NCBI GenBank assembly: GCA_002733415.1
Contig: NVVR01000002.1
Location: 126,001 to 190,000 of the forward strand
Direction of reading: 5' to 3'
Length of the DNA: 64,000 bases
From: Kordia sp.
GTDB lineage: Bacteria; Bacteroidota; Bacteroidia; Flavobacteriales; Flavobacteriaceae
Position numbers and translations under genes: made by a program. Within the stretch, counting starts at the first letter, position 1; each line of letters begins with the position of its first letter. This document shows positions 54,210 to 62,597 of the stretch, one piece after another. The notes under the pieces are model-generated. The model was not told where the DNA came from. It searched no databases and saw nothing but the letters and a program-made list of their open reading frames with translations.

Positions 54210-54656
54210 TTAGTTGTTAACTTTCCATTGATGTGTTTGATCTGAATAGATTTCTTTTCCAAATATAGGTAGTACTACTTTAATACGTTCTACAACATCT
54301 TCAAGAGCTTTGAAAACTACTTTTCTATGTGGGGCAGAAACAAATACAAATAAGCAAATCTCTCCAGTTTTTACACTTCCTAAACTATGATAAATGTGCA
54401 TACATGTGAGCTCATAGCTTTCAAAAATCGCTTCACGAATTTCATGCATTGCGGTAAGAGTCATTTCTTCATGAGCAGAATACTCAATAGCTTCAACCGT
54501 TTTACCATTTAGTTCATCTGCACGTACTTGTCCTAAAAATATATTATGAGCCCCTATACTTGTTTTGGATTGGTGTTTTGCAATAGTATTAGCAATAAAG
54601 TTTGGGGTGATGGGGCCTTGTATAAATATATTTTTAGGTTTTTTATTCATGGTCAT
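54210..54656 (-). CDS. moaE: Molybdopterin synthase catalytic subunit MoaE
   Basis: 148 residues (146 if the second ATG at 54650 is used). It carries the MoaE signatures [38 protein letters not shown] and the C-terminal FGKEIY preceded by [11 protein letters not shown]. With MoaD it converts cyclic pyranopterin monophosphate to molybdopterin. It lies 117 bp after moaD, a larger gap than its neighbours have. Confidence 0.95.
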   Translation of the reverse strand: MTMNKKPKNIFIQGPITPNFIANTIAKHQSKTSIGAHNIFLGQVRADELNGKTVEAIEYSAHEEMTLTAMHEIREAIFESYELTCMHIYHSLGSVKTGEICLFVFVSAPHRKVVFKALEDVVERIKVVLPIFGKEIYSDQTHQWKVNN

Positions 54657-54772
54657 GTGTTTTGAGTATTTTGGTGTGTAAAAATATTTAACCTCAACAA
54701 TGGGGTTAATTCCTTGAGACTTATCTCAAACAAAAAAGGAGTTAAGGAGCTTGCTTTGGGTAGTTGATTTTA

Positions 54773-55015
54773 TTATCCTCCAGCGAAAGGAGGTAATAAA
54801 GCAAGTTCTGTAATTGTTTTTGAGGTAATGGTTCCTTCTGTTATTTTTTGATTTACAGCTATATTAAATTCTAGATTAATAAGTTTAGGATATCTTTCAG
54901 TAAGTTGATTTCTTAATTGTTCAATAGTATTGAAAGATAGTTGCAATTGCTCTTCATGTGTTCCTACAATTTCAGCGATATTTCCAAAGTATTTTATTAG
55001 TAAGGGGTCATTCAT
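54773..55015 (-). CDS. moaD: Molybdopterin synthase sulfur carrier subunit MoaD
   Basis: 80-residue ubiquitin-like protein ending in PPFAGG. The terminal Gly-Gly is adenylated and thiocarboxylated to donate sulfur for the dithiolene. The activating enzyme MoeB, often neighbouring, is not in this cluster. Confidence 0.93.
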   Translation of the reverse strand: MNDPLLIKYFGNIAEIVGTHEEQLQLSFNTIEQLRNQLTERYPKLINLEFNIAVNQKITEGTITSKTITELALLPPFAGG

Positions 55016-55041
55016 TCTTTATTACATTTTTATTTTTTTAA

Positions 55042-56217
55042 TTAGCTAATAGGTATTACAGTAATCATTTCCTCAGGGGTTATTTGCTGTTTCTCTTCTG
55101 GGAGGTATACCAAAGCATTTGCAACAGCGAAAGAGTTAAGCATTGAAGATGCTTGGCTATCTAATATTTCAACAATATTACCTTCTGTGTACGCTTTTAA
55201 AAATTGAGCACGATTCCCTTTTTTTATAAAGGAATTAGTAGCTTTCTTAAGGGTGCCATTTAAGTGTCTTGTGTTTCTATTTTCAAATAAAAATATAGCG
55301 TTTCTTACATAAATATAAAAACAACTAAGTGCAGATGCGGGGTTTCCTGGAAGAGCAAAGATAAAGTGACCTTCTTTCTTACCAAAATAAAGTGGTTTCC
55401 CTGGTTTTTGTTTGACTTTATAAAAAAGTTCTTTTACATTTATTTCTTGAAGAGCTGTATATACAAAGTCATAGTCGCCTACAGAAATCCCTCCCGAAAT
55501 AATAGTAAAATCTGATTGCTTAATAGTACTTGCTATAAGGTGTCTAGTGTCTTCATAGTTGTCTGGAACATGATGTATTGTTACAATATCAATACCTAGT
55601 TGAGTTAAGGCACTTTTAAGCATGATACTATTGCTATCATACACTTGTCCTTTGTTTAGTTTTTCTCCTGGTTGTGCCAATTCATTGCCAGTTATGATAA
55701 GTGATACACTAGGTTTTTTATATACAGGTACTGTTGTAATACCTAAGCCTGCAAGAAAACCAATAGTGCTAGAGGTAATAGTTGTATTAGGTGATAAAGC
55801 TAAGTTGTTTAGTTCTATTTGTTCACCTATAGGTCTGATGTAATCACCAATAGCAATAGTATTTTCACAATAAAGAGTACTGTCTTTTTTATGAGTGTGT
55901 TCTTGGATAACAATGGCATTGGCGGTATCAGGAACAGGAGCTCCAGTAAATATTCTAACTGCTTGTCCTTTTTTTAATTCAAATGTATGATTATCTCCTG
56001 CTTTTATTTCCCCAATTATTTCATATGTAATTAAATTGTGCACATAAACTGCATAACCATCCATAGAAGATTGCCGAAATGGAGGCATAGCAATAGGAGT
56101 ATGAATATTTTGAGCGATAACTCTATCTAAAGACTTCTCTAGAGGAATTATTTCATGATGAGAAGTACCTTTTACTTCTTGGTTTATTGATGCTATGGCC
56201 AGCTCTACAGATATCAA
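55042..56217 (-). CDS. moeA: Molybdopterin molybdenumtransferase MoeA
   Basis: Inserts molybdate into adenylated molybdopterin. The 391-residue product shows MPPFRQSSMDGYAV, the IFTGAPVPDTANAIV loop and SGGISVGDYDFV, with the KPGKPLYFG and LPGNPASAL motifs. No ATG lies near the N-terminus; a TTG at 56217 (TTG ATA TCT GTA) is the likely start because the next Met is residue 44, inside conserved sequence. First gene of the Moco operon, divergent from the TauE gene. Confidence 0.94.
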   Translation of the reverse strand: MISVELAIASINQEVKGTSHHEIIPLEKSLDRVIAQNIHTPIAMPPFRQSSMDGYAVYVHNLITYEIIGEIKAGDNHTFELKKGQAVRIFTGAPVPDTANAIVIQEHTHKKDSTLYCENTIAIGDYIRPIGEQIELNNLALSPNTTITSSTIGFLAGLGITTVPVYKKPSVSLIITGNELAQPGEKLNKGQVYDSNSIMLKSALTQLGIDIVTIHHVPDNYEDTRHLIASTIKQSDFTIISGGISVGDYDFVYTALQEINVKELFYKVKQKPGKPLYFGKKEGHFIFALPGNPASALSCFYIYVRNAIFLFENRNTRHLNGTLKKATNSFIKKGNRAQFLKAYTEGNIVEILDSQASSMLNSFAVANALVYLPEEKQQITPEEMITVIPIS

Positions 56218-56226
56218 AATAATTGC

Positions 56227-56244
56227 TATATTTGGTCAAATATA
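56227..56244. promoter_or_regulatory. Palindromic pair of -7 elements between moeA and the tauE-like gene
   Basis: TATATTTG-GT-CAAATATA: the same -7 motif on both strands facing each other. The minus-strand copy (56244-56237) lies 19 bp before the moeA start and is the better candidate; the plus-strand copy would give a leader of about 100 nt to the TauE gene. Confidence 0.5.
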
Positions 56245-56340
56245 ATAAATTGAAAGGTAATTTATTGATTTAAAATAAGTTCAAGATAAGAATTAAGATT
56301 TTAGCATGAAATTGAAATTAAACTCATACTATTTATATTA

Positions 56341-57111
56341 ATGGTTTTAAGTGTTTCAAGTATTCTCATTCTTTGCCTGATGTTTTTTGTAATTGCATTA
56401 GTATATTCTTCTGTAGGTTTTGGAGGCGGATCTAGTTATTTAGCATTGTTTGCATTGTTCGCATTGTCTTTTTATTCCATACGGTCTAATGCACTTGTTT
56501 GTAATATAGCTGTGGTTTCAGGTAGTTTGTATTGGTTTGTTAAAAAAGGGTACTTTTATGGAAAAGCTTTCTTTCCTTTTATAGTAACGAGTGTTCCGAT
56601 GGCTTATTTAGGGGCTACATACAGGTTAAGTGAACAATGGTTTTTTATTTTGCTAGGAATTATACTTGTAATATCTTCAGTTTTTTTAATTGGACAAACG
56701 AAGTACTCTGAAATTAGTAATAATAAAACTACATCGCCTTATTTATTGTGTTTTTTAGGGTTGATTATTGGTTTTGTTTCAGGTCTTGTCGGTGTTGGAG
56801 GAGGTGTTTTTTTAGCGCCAATATTGTATTATATAAATTGGGGTACACCTAAAAAAATAGCATCTCTTTCCTGTGCTTTCATTTTTGTAAATTCTATTGC
56901 AGGCCTGATAGGTTTAATAGTAAGCGGTACTTTAGAATTGTCTTTTCCAATGACCTTTTTACTTCTGTGTTCGGTTATTTTGGGTGGGCAAATTGGAATT
57001 AGAATAAGTTTAAAGAATTTGTCTTCTATCGTGTTAAAACGCATAACAGCTTTATTGATTTTTATAATAGGAATGCGTGTATTACTGATAAATGGTCTAG
57101 AATTAATGTAG
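56341..57111 (+). CDS. TauE/SafE-family membrane exporter, likely for sulfite
   Basis: 256 residues, about eight hydrophobic segments in two repeats, each with the family's glycine motif (YSSVGFGGGSSYLAL near residue 22 and FVSGLVGVGGGVFLAPIL near residue 147). Family members export sulfite or sulfoacetate, or move other organic anions. It is divergent from moeA and close to the sulfite oxidase cluster, which supports sulfite as substrate. Confidence 0.88.
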   Translation: MVLSVSSILILCLMFFVIALVYSSVGFGGGSSYLALFALFALSFYSIRSNALVCNIAVVSGSLYWFVKKGYFYGKAFFPFIVTSVPMAYLGATYRLSEQWFFILLGIILVISSVFLIGQTKYSEISNNKTTSPYLLCFLGLIIGFVSGLVGVGGGVFLAPILYYINWGTPKKIASLSCAFIFVNSIAGLIGLIVSGTLELSFPMTFLLLCSVILGGQIGIRISLKNLSSIVLKRITALLIFIIGMRVLLINGLELM

Positions 57112-57176
57112 TGGGTGTTTCATAAATAGTTAGATGTTAGTTTACAGAGTTAACTTACTGACTAAGTAGCTAATTA

Positions 57177-58070
57177 TTACGAAGTGTAGTTTGAAATGTT
57201 TTCAGGTCCTTCCAGGACTGTTCTGATAATTTGAAGTGTACCATCTTGCTTGGTGTCAATATGCCATTTTATTAAACATAATGTTCCGTTTTCAATTTCT
57301 ATCCCGGTAATACTTCTTGGATGAACACAGCTACCGTCGTTAAACAAAGGGATCTCTCCAGGTTCTGGAAATCTAGGCCTGTGTGTATGACCAACTATTG
57401 TTATTAGATTGTTGTTGTCTTTAATCCATTTCTTTATTCGACGTTCAATTTTAATCAATTCTTTATAGTTTTTTGCAGGGCTCGTAGGGTCGGAAATCCC
57501 CATTATTTGTAGTGGTTTCCATAAAACACGTACAAAAAACCTACTCCATTTCCAGAAAATATAATTCCACCAATCTGCTTGGTGTCCGTGTGCTAAGAAT
57601 AATTCTGTGCAACTGTTGACATCTCTTAAAATAATTCCTTCATGGTATTTTAGTTCAGGAAATAAAGGTTCGTCTTTACCTGTTTTAGGATTGAAAAAAG
57701 TGGAAAGGTGTTTCTTTACATAGTTTGGGTTTTTGTACACCATATCATGGTTTCCCCAGATTAAATGCATCCTGTTTTCTGAGTGAAACTTTTTTAATAA
57801 CTCATAGATGTTTCTATGTGCATTAAAAATGGTTTTAAAGAATCTGTTTTCCCATAATTCGTCACCGTCACCTAGTTCGCAATATTGAAAATCATTTTCG
57901 TAGTAATGTTGAATTGCATGAGCGTATATGTTTCTGTTGTTCGCAAAGTCATCGGCATAACTATTGTCTCCTCTATGGCAATCACTAAATAAGATGAATT
58001 TATCTACTGCAGTAAATTCAATTACTTTGGCTTGTTGGTAGGCTCTTGTAAGTCTGGAGTTTGATGACAT
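57177..58070 (-). CDS. Calcineurin-like metallophosphoesterase
   Basis: 297 residues from ATG at 58070 (MSSNSRLTRA). The di-metal motifs are complete: FSDCHRGD, ELGDGDELWEN, WGNHDMV, and the C-terminal GHTHRPRFP. It hydrolyses phosphomono- or diesters; the substrate is not evident, though UDP-2,3-diacylglucosamine hydrolase-like and cyclic nucleotide phosphodiesterase relatives exist. No signal peptide. Confidence 0.9.
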   Translation of the reverse strand: MSSNSRLTRAYQQAKVIEFTAVDKFILFSDCHRGDNSYADDFANNRNIYAHAIQHYYENDFQYCELGDGDELWENRFFKTIFNAHRNIYELLKKFHSENRMHLIWGNHDMVYKNPNYVKKHLSTFFNPKTGKDEPLFPELKYHEGIILRDVNSCTELFLAHGHQADWWNYIFWKWSRFFVRVLWKPLQIMGISDPTSPAKNYKELIKIERRIKKWIKDNNNLITIVGHTHRPRFPEPGEIPLFNDGSCVHPRSITGIEIENGTLCLIKWHIDTKQDGTLQIIRTVLEGPENISNYTS

Positions 58071-58083
58071 TGTAATATGGTTG

Positions 58084-58130
58084 AATCTTATTAACACAAG
58101 TAAATTGCGTCAATTCGAGTGATTTTTTAA
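58084..58130. repeat. Flavobacterial palindromic intergenic repeat, copy 3
   Basis: GTCAATTCGAGTGATTTTTT pairs with AAAAAAATGTATCGAG. Same family as the two copies between sucA and sucB. Confidence 0.65.
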
Positions 58131-58176
58131 TAAAAAAATGTATCGAGATATGGTTATGGGGTATAAAGATATAAAA

Positions 58177-58203
58177 AATGCCCTTCAATTTGAAGGGCAT
58201 TTC
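58177..58203 (-). terminator. Intrinsic terminator after the acyl-CoA dehydrogenase
   Basis: Stem AAATGCCCTTCA, loop ATT, TGAAGGGCATTT, then a T-run on the minus strand. Confidence 0.87.
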
Positions 58204-58243
58204 TTTAATTCGTAAGAGTGGGGAGCCAAATGTGCTTAGCCAC

Positions 58244-59422
58244 TTATTTAAAGGCATTTAATCCTGTAACATCCATACCTGTAATTAGTAAGTGGATATC
58301 ATGAGTTCCTTCGTAAGTAATTACGCTTTCTAAGTTCATAGAGTGACGCATAATACTGTATTCGCCAGAAATACCCATTCCTCCAAGCATCTGACGTGCA
58401 TCACGAGCAATGGTTATTGCCATATCGACATTGTTACGTTTTGCCATAGAAATTTGAGCAGAAGTTGCTCTTCCTTCGTTACGTAAAACTCCTAAACGCC
58501 ATGTTAATAATTGTGCTTTCGTGATTTCAGTAATCATTTCTGCTAATTTCTTTTGTTGTAATTGAAACTGTCCGATTGGTTTTCCGAATTGGATACGTTC
58601 TTTAGAGTATCTTAAAGCGGTATCATAACAGTCCATAGCTGCTCCAATAACTCCCCAAGCAATACCGTAACGTGCAGAATCTAAGCATCCTAATGGAGCT
58701 CCTAATCCTGATTTGTTTGGTAATAAGTTTTCTTTAGGAACTTTTACGTTGTCAAAAATTAATTCACCAGTAGCAGAAGCTCTTAATGACCATTTGTTGT
58801 GTGTTTCTGGAGTAGTGAATCCTTCCATTCCACGCTCAACAATTAAACCATGGATACGTCCTGATTCATCTTTAGCCCATACTACGGCTATTTGTGCAAA
58901 AGGTGCGTTAGAAATCCACATTTTAGCTCCGTTTAAAAGATAATGGTCACCCATATCTTTAAAGTTGGTTGTCATTCCTGAAGGGTTCGACCCGTGATCA
59001 GGTTCAGTTAAACCGAAACATCCTAACCATTCACCAGAAGCTAATTTTGGCAAGTATTTTTGACGTTGCTCTTCATTACCATATTTCCAAATTGGGTACA
59101 TTACTAAAGAAGATTGAACAGATGCTGTAGAACGAACTCCAGAATCTCCTCTTTCAATTTCTTGCATGATTAAACCGTAAGAAATTTGATCTAATCCAGC
59201 TCCACCGTATTCTTCAGGGATATATGGTCCAAAAGCGCCAATACCTGCTAAGCCACTAACGATTTGTTTTGGGAATTCAGCTTTTTGAGCGTATTCTTCT
59301 ATAATTGGAGATACATCACGCTTTACCCATTCACGGGCAGCGTCACGTACTAACTTATGCTCTTCTGTTAATAAATCATCTACGTTGTAATAATCAGGAG
59401 CTTGAAATAAATCTGGTTTCAT
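58244..59422 (-). CDS. gcdH: Acyl-CoA dehydrogenase, glutaryl-CoA dehydrogenase type
   Basis: FAD enzyme of 392 residues; glutaryl-CoA dehydrogenase oxidises and decarboxylates glutaryl-CoA to crotonyl-CoA in lysine and tryptophan breakdown. FAD site GCFGLTEPDHGSNPSGM; catalytic Glu in VITYEGTHDIHLLITG, where the YEGTHD context and C-terminal ITGMDVTGLNAF are typical of this subgroup. It has a -7 element TACATTTG at 59507-59500. Specificity among acyl-CoA dehydrogenases rests on these motifs. Confidence 0.9.
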   Translation of the reverse strand: MKPDLFQAPDYYNVDDLLTEEHKLVRDAAREWVKRDVSPIIEEYAQKAEFPKQIVSGLAGIGAFGPYIPEEYGGAGLDQISYGLIMQEIERGDSGVRSTASVQSSLVMYPIWKYGNEEQRQKYLPKLASGEWLGCFGLTEPDHGSNPSGMTTNFKDMGDHYLLNGAKMWISNAPFAQIAVVWAKDESGRIHGLIVERGMEGFTTPETHNKWSLRASATGELIFDNVKVPKENLLPNKSGLGAPLGCLDSARYGIAWGVIGAAMDCYDTALRYSKERIQFGKPIGQFQLQQKKLAEMITEITKAQLLTWRLGVLRNEGRATSAQISMAKRNNVDMAITIARDARQMLGGMGISGEYSIMRHSMNLESVITYEGTHDIHLLITGMDVTGLNAFK

Positions 59423-59499
59423 GTGCTGGTTTTTATATGGTTAATGAATTAGATTGAATAGTTCAATATAATCATGTTTAGATTTTAAATTATTGAAAA

Positions 59500-59507
59500 C
59501 AAATGTA
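59500..59507 (-). promoter_or_regulatory. -7 promoter element of the acyl-CoA dehydrogenase gene
   Basis: TACATTTG on the minus strand, 78 bp before the start codon. Confidence 0.5.
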
Positions 59508-59648
59508 TGTAATGAATTGTAACAAAACAACTTGATAATGTTATTTTTTAAATCCAACTAAGGAGTAGGTGATAAGGTGTGGTTGTGTAAACTACTTAGC
59601 CTACTTTTATATACAGTCTTTTAGGTTTAGGTAGCTAATTGTGTGAAT

Positions 59649-60362
59649 TTACATTTTTAAATAAAAATCTTTTGTCAAGTTAATGTAGTCTTCGGTGTAT
59701 TGGTGTCTGCTTGTTTCAATAGTTAACTCAGAAGTGTTTATAATTGTTTTTGTAAAAGAAAACTCTAAGAGGCTTCTTTTTATTTCTGAAGTATTTGTTC
59801 CTTTAACTCTTGTGATTCTGTTTGGGTATAAGCCAGTTTTCTCTGCTAGTAAAATAAAGTTTACTTCTTCTGAGAAGGGTATGATAAATGATGCTTTTCC
59901 GTTATCGTCTAATAGTTTTGCAGTACCATATAGTAAGTGTTCAAAAGGAAGCGCATCTGTAAATCGAGCGAGATCCCTTTGTGGATTGTCGGTTTTGTAA
60001 TTCTCAGAATAAAAAGGCGGATTCGAAATTATCAAATCGTATTTATCGTCAATTTCTTCTACAAATTCATTAAATCCGGCATGGTAGCAAAAAAGCCTGT
60101 CTCCCCAGGGAGAATCTTCAAAATTACTGGCGGCTTGTTCAAAAGCGGCATCATCAATTTCTATTGCTTCAATGGTTTCCGCATGACTTCTTTGTGCTAG
60201 TATTAAAGATAGTATTCCTGTTCCAGCTCCAATATCTAATACTGAAAAAGGATTATGTTTTACAGAAGTCCAGGCACCAAGTAGTACTCCATCTGTGCCA
60301 ATTTTCATGGCGCATCTATCTTGGTTTACAGAAAACTCTTTGAATTGAAACGGTTTATTCAT
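59649..60362 (-). CDS. trmN6: tRNA1(Val) (adenine(37)-N6)-methyltransferase
   Basis: SAM-dependent methylase of 237 residues that makes m6A37 in tRNA-Val. It opens with the YfiC-type FKEFSVNQDRCAMKIGTDGVLLGAW; the SAM-binding loop is VLDIGAGTGILSL, and the adenine-N6 catalytic motif is ISNPPFYSE. Length and both motifs fit TrmN6. Not co-transcribed closely with its neighbours (76-bp gap upstream). Confidence 0.93.
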   Translation of the reverse strand: MNKPFQFKEFSVNQDRCAMKIGTDGVLLGAWTSVKHNPFSVLDIGAGTGILSLILAQRSHAETIEAIEIDDAAFEQAASNFEDSPWGDRLFCYHAGFNEFVEEIDDKYDLIISNPPFYSENYKTDNPQRDLARFTDALPFEHLLYGTAKLLDDNGKASFIIPFSEEVNFILLAEKTGLYPNRITRVKGTNTSEIKRSLLEFSFTKTIINTSELTIETSRHQYTEDYINLTKDFYLKM

Positions 60363-60438
60363 TTTTACCTGATTAATTGTAAAAGTTAGGTGAATATGGT
60401 TTAAGTAACATAATTAGCCAATTGTCATTAAAAAAAAA

Positions 60439-60915
60439 CTAGTATTCAGTTTTGTCTTTTTTTTCTGTCCATTTTTGAAAAGGGACTAATGCAATGTCAC
60501 GTGCTAATTGTTCAAAAGCAATACTGCGTTTTTCGTATGGTAGGGGAATTTGTTTGTAAATAAATTCATCATCAAAACCTATACTAGCCGCGTCTGTTTG
60601 ATTACTCCCGTAATACACTTTGTCGGGGCGAGCCCAATAAATTGCACCTAAACACATAGGGCAAGGTTCGCAAGAAGTATAAATTTCACAACCATTTAAT
60701 TGAAATGAATTTAAATTTTTACAAGCATCTCTAATAGCCGTAATTTCCGCATGTGCCGTAGGATCGTTGGTAGAGGTTACTTTGTTGTTTCCTTTACCGA
60801 TAATTTTTCCGTTTTTTACGACAACGCATCCAAAAGGCCCTCCTTCATTATTTTTTATTCCTTCCAAAGCTGCATTAACAGCTTCTCTCATGAAGTTTTC
60901 TTTTTGGTTACTCAT
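60439..60915 (-). CDS. Guanine deaminase-like nucleoside/base deaminase
   Basis: 158 residues of the CDA fold. Zinc site: HAEITAIRDA with catalytic Glu, and SCEPCPMCLGA. The end ARDIALVPFQKWTEKKDKTEY matches GuaD-type guanine deaminases, which have a C-terminal segment over the active site, better than tRNA adenosine deaminase TadA. It converts guanine to xanthine in purine salvage or catabolism. Its ATG overlaps the terC gene end by 8 bp. Confidence 0.87.
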   Translation of the reverse strand: MSNQKENFMREAVNAALEGIKNNEGGPFGCVVVKNGKIIGKGNNKVTSTNDPTAHAEITAIRDACKNLNSFQLNGCEIYTSCEPCPMCLGAIYWARPDKVYYGSNQTDAASIGFDDEFIYKQIPLPYEKRSIAFEQLARDIALVPFQKWTEKKDKTEY

Positions 60916-61717
60916 TTCCGGATTGATTTTTATTCTTTTCTAATAATAATTTCTTTTGGTATCTTCCTTGAACTAAATCAATAATAACTAATACAATTAT
61001 TATAAAATAAAAGGTTGTTTTGCTCATAGGCGTAACAGCATTACCAAATAAATGTAAGTGTGCTAAATGTCCACCTTCTGATAATAGCATTACCCCAACA
61101 ATTAATAAAATGAACAATCCTAATACTTCGTACATTCTGTTTTTTTGTAAAAAGTCAGATACTTTGTCTGCCATAACAATCATTAAAACACCTCCTAAAA
61201 CAATGGCGATGGTCATTAGAATTAGCTGATTTGTAAATTCCATATGGCTAGTTAATGCCATGGCGCTTAAAATAGAATCGAATGAGAATACTAAATTCAT
61301 AATCACAATCCATACTATAACGGTATTGATTGACATTTTCTTTTTGTCTGTTTCTTGGTGTTCGTTAAGAAGCATCATGTGCCATATTTCTTTTATAGCA
61401 GTATAGATAATAAATACACCTCCTCCAAGTACTATTAAACTATGTACGTTAAATTCAAATTCAACAATACTATTGTCATGTAGGCTTATAAATGGATTTT
61501 GGAAATATTGTATTAATGACATTAAAGCAAATAATAATACGATACGTAATATAATAGCTAATCCAACTCCAATTTTTCTCACGAAACTTTGTTTTTTTTT
61601 AGGAGCTTTTTTTGATTCTAATGCGATGTATAGTAGATTGTCAAAGCCTAATACGGCTTGTAGTAGTACAAGCATTAATAGTGTGAATAGACTGTCTAAT
61701 GTAAAAAGTGTTTCCAT
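60908..61717 (-). CDS. TerC-family integral membrane protein
   Basis: 269 residues with about seven hydrophobic segments. The family's two acidic membrane motifs are visible, LGFDNLLYIALESKK near residue 23 and LVFSFDSILSAMALT near 142. TerC proteins are linked to tellurite resistance and to manganese export with metalation of secreted proteins. It follows a structured leader with an internal terminator, so its expression may respond to a signal. Confidence 0.92.
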   Translation of the reverse strand: METLFTLDSLFTLLMLVLLQAVLGFDNLLYIALESKKAPKKKQSFVRKIGVGLAIILRIVLLFALMSLIQYFQNPFISLHDNSIVEFEFNVHSLIVLGGGVFIIYTAIKEIWHMMLLNEHQETDKKKMSINTVIVWIVIMNLVFSFDSILSAMALTSHMEFTNQLILMTIAIVLGGVLMIVMADKVSDFLQKNRMYEVLGLFILLIVGVMLLSEGGHLAHLHLFGNAVTPMSKTTFYFIIIVLVIIDLVQGRYQKKLLLEKNKNQSGNE

Positions 61718-61769
61718 TGAGTGTAGTTTTTGTACAAGTGTGAAGATAAAATAATTATTCTATAGTATT

Positions 61770-61853
61770 AAAAAACCTCAACAGATATATGTTGAGTTTT
61801 TTTAGCAGAGAGGAAGGCTCTCACGCCTAGTCTCCACCCCTTTGTTGTATAAG
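61770..61853 (-). ncRNA. Structured leader RNA or small RNA upstream of terC, with intrinsic terminator
   Basis: The minus strand has a -7 element TACTTTTG at 61866-61859, so RNA should begin near 61853. It holds a GC-rich stretch (AAAGGGGTGGAGACTAGGCG, then a hairpin GAGAG-CCTTC-CTCTC) and ends with a clear terminator: CTCAACA, loop, TGTTGAG (61796-61777) and six T. The terC ATG is 52 bp beyond. Either an attenuated riboswitch-like leader or an independent RNA of about 83 nt. The known TerC-associated yybP-ykoY manganese motif was looked for, and its 3' half was not found. Confidence 0.55.
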
Positions 61854-61866
61854 CTTTGCAAAAGTA

Positions 61867-62058
61867 AAGAATAATATGGACACCTGAAATTTATTTGTAT
61901 TTATTGAAGATTAAGATATTTGTTATATCATTTATAAACATGAACATAATAAAAGTCCTGAAGCTGAATTATCAATAATTCAATGGATAGAGATCTGGTA
62001 TAATACATTCTTCTTTAGGGAATAAATGAATACAAGAATTTGAAATAAAAACTAATAA
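61867..62058. other. Non-coding stretch, nothing recognised
   Basis: AT-rich sequence between the terC promoter and the gene remnant. I see no open frame with gene-like character, no tRNA-like fold and no repeat. Confidence 0.5.
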
Positions 62059-62262
62059 TCAAAATATAGTCGCTTAACTATTTGTCCGCTTTTTTATTGC
62101 AAGTCCAATAATGTAGGAGATGTAAATCTAGATGGTACTATACGTTACCAGGGTTCTAGAAATGATGCAAATACTTTGAAGGATATCATTTTATGCTATC
62201 CTAATAATCTAAGTTCACCATCAAATTTATTTTTGATATTAGAACAATTACCTGAAAATTAA
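62059..62262 (+). pseudogene. Decayed C-terminal remnant of a Bacteroidota surface protein
   Basis: An open stretch of 67 codons without a start codon, bounded by TAA before it. Its last 50 codons read NVGDVNLDGTIRYQGSRND and end LILEQLPEN. This resembles the terminal segment of large repetitive Bacteroidota surface proteins (a GDVNLDG motif, a YQG-xND motif, and a final EQLP). The rest of the gene is absent. It lies 336 bp upstream of the M43 protease. Confidence 0.7.
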
Positions 62263-62429
62263 AAAAACAGATGTGAATTTCAAGTAATTGATAAGAGGGT
62301 GTTGTGTATAATTAACCCTTTTGAAAGAATGTCGTATTTAGTGTAAAAATATTGGAGACTGTAATGTAACTACATGTTGTTAAGCTTGTTAGGTGTTTAT
62401 TCTTATTTTTTTTTTAGAATATTTAACGA

Positions 62430-62484
62430 ATTATCTTCTTTTAAGTGCTTTTTTTTTTTGAAAATGACATTTAAAAGAAGATAA
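62430..62484. repeat. Inverted repeat with 13-bp perfect arms
   Basis: TATCTTCTTTTAA and its exact inverse complement TTAAAAGAAGATA, about 27 bases apart around a T-rich loop. A second, overlapping pair (AAGTGCTTTTTT with AAAAAAGCATTTT) is mutually exclusive with the first. No T-run after the outer stem in the plus direction. It is upstream of the M43 gene by about 110 bp. Confidence 0.65.
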
Positions 62485-62597
62485 AAAAGCATTTTAGCGG
62501 TAATTAATGTCTTTTGACGAATTCTTGTGTTTTTATTGTAATATATTTTAGAATCATGTATATATTGAAACACTTAATAACCCAAACAAAACTACAC

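Noticed and set aside
54657-54772. Remnant of moeB or another Moco gene in the gap between moaD and moaE
   Set aside because: The 116-bp gap has no frame resembling a ThiF/MoeB fragment.
61770-61853. terC leader as yybP-ykoY manganese riboswitch or SAM-I riboswitch
   Set aside because: Only short resemblances at the 5' side; the conserved 3' halves of both classes are missing.
61795-61860. tRNA gene in the GC-rich stretch upstream of terC
   Set aside because: No T-arm (TTCGA-type) and no acceptor stem pairing could be made on either strand.
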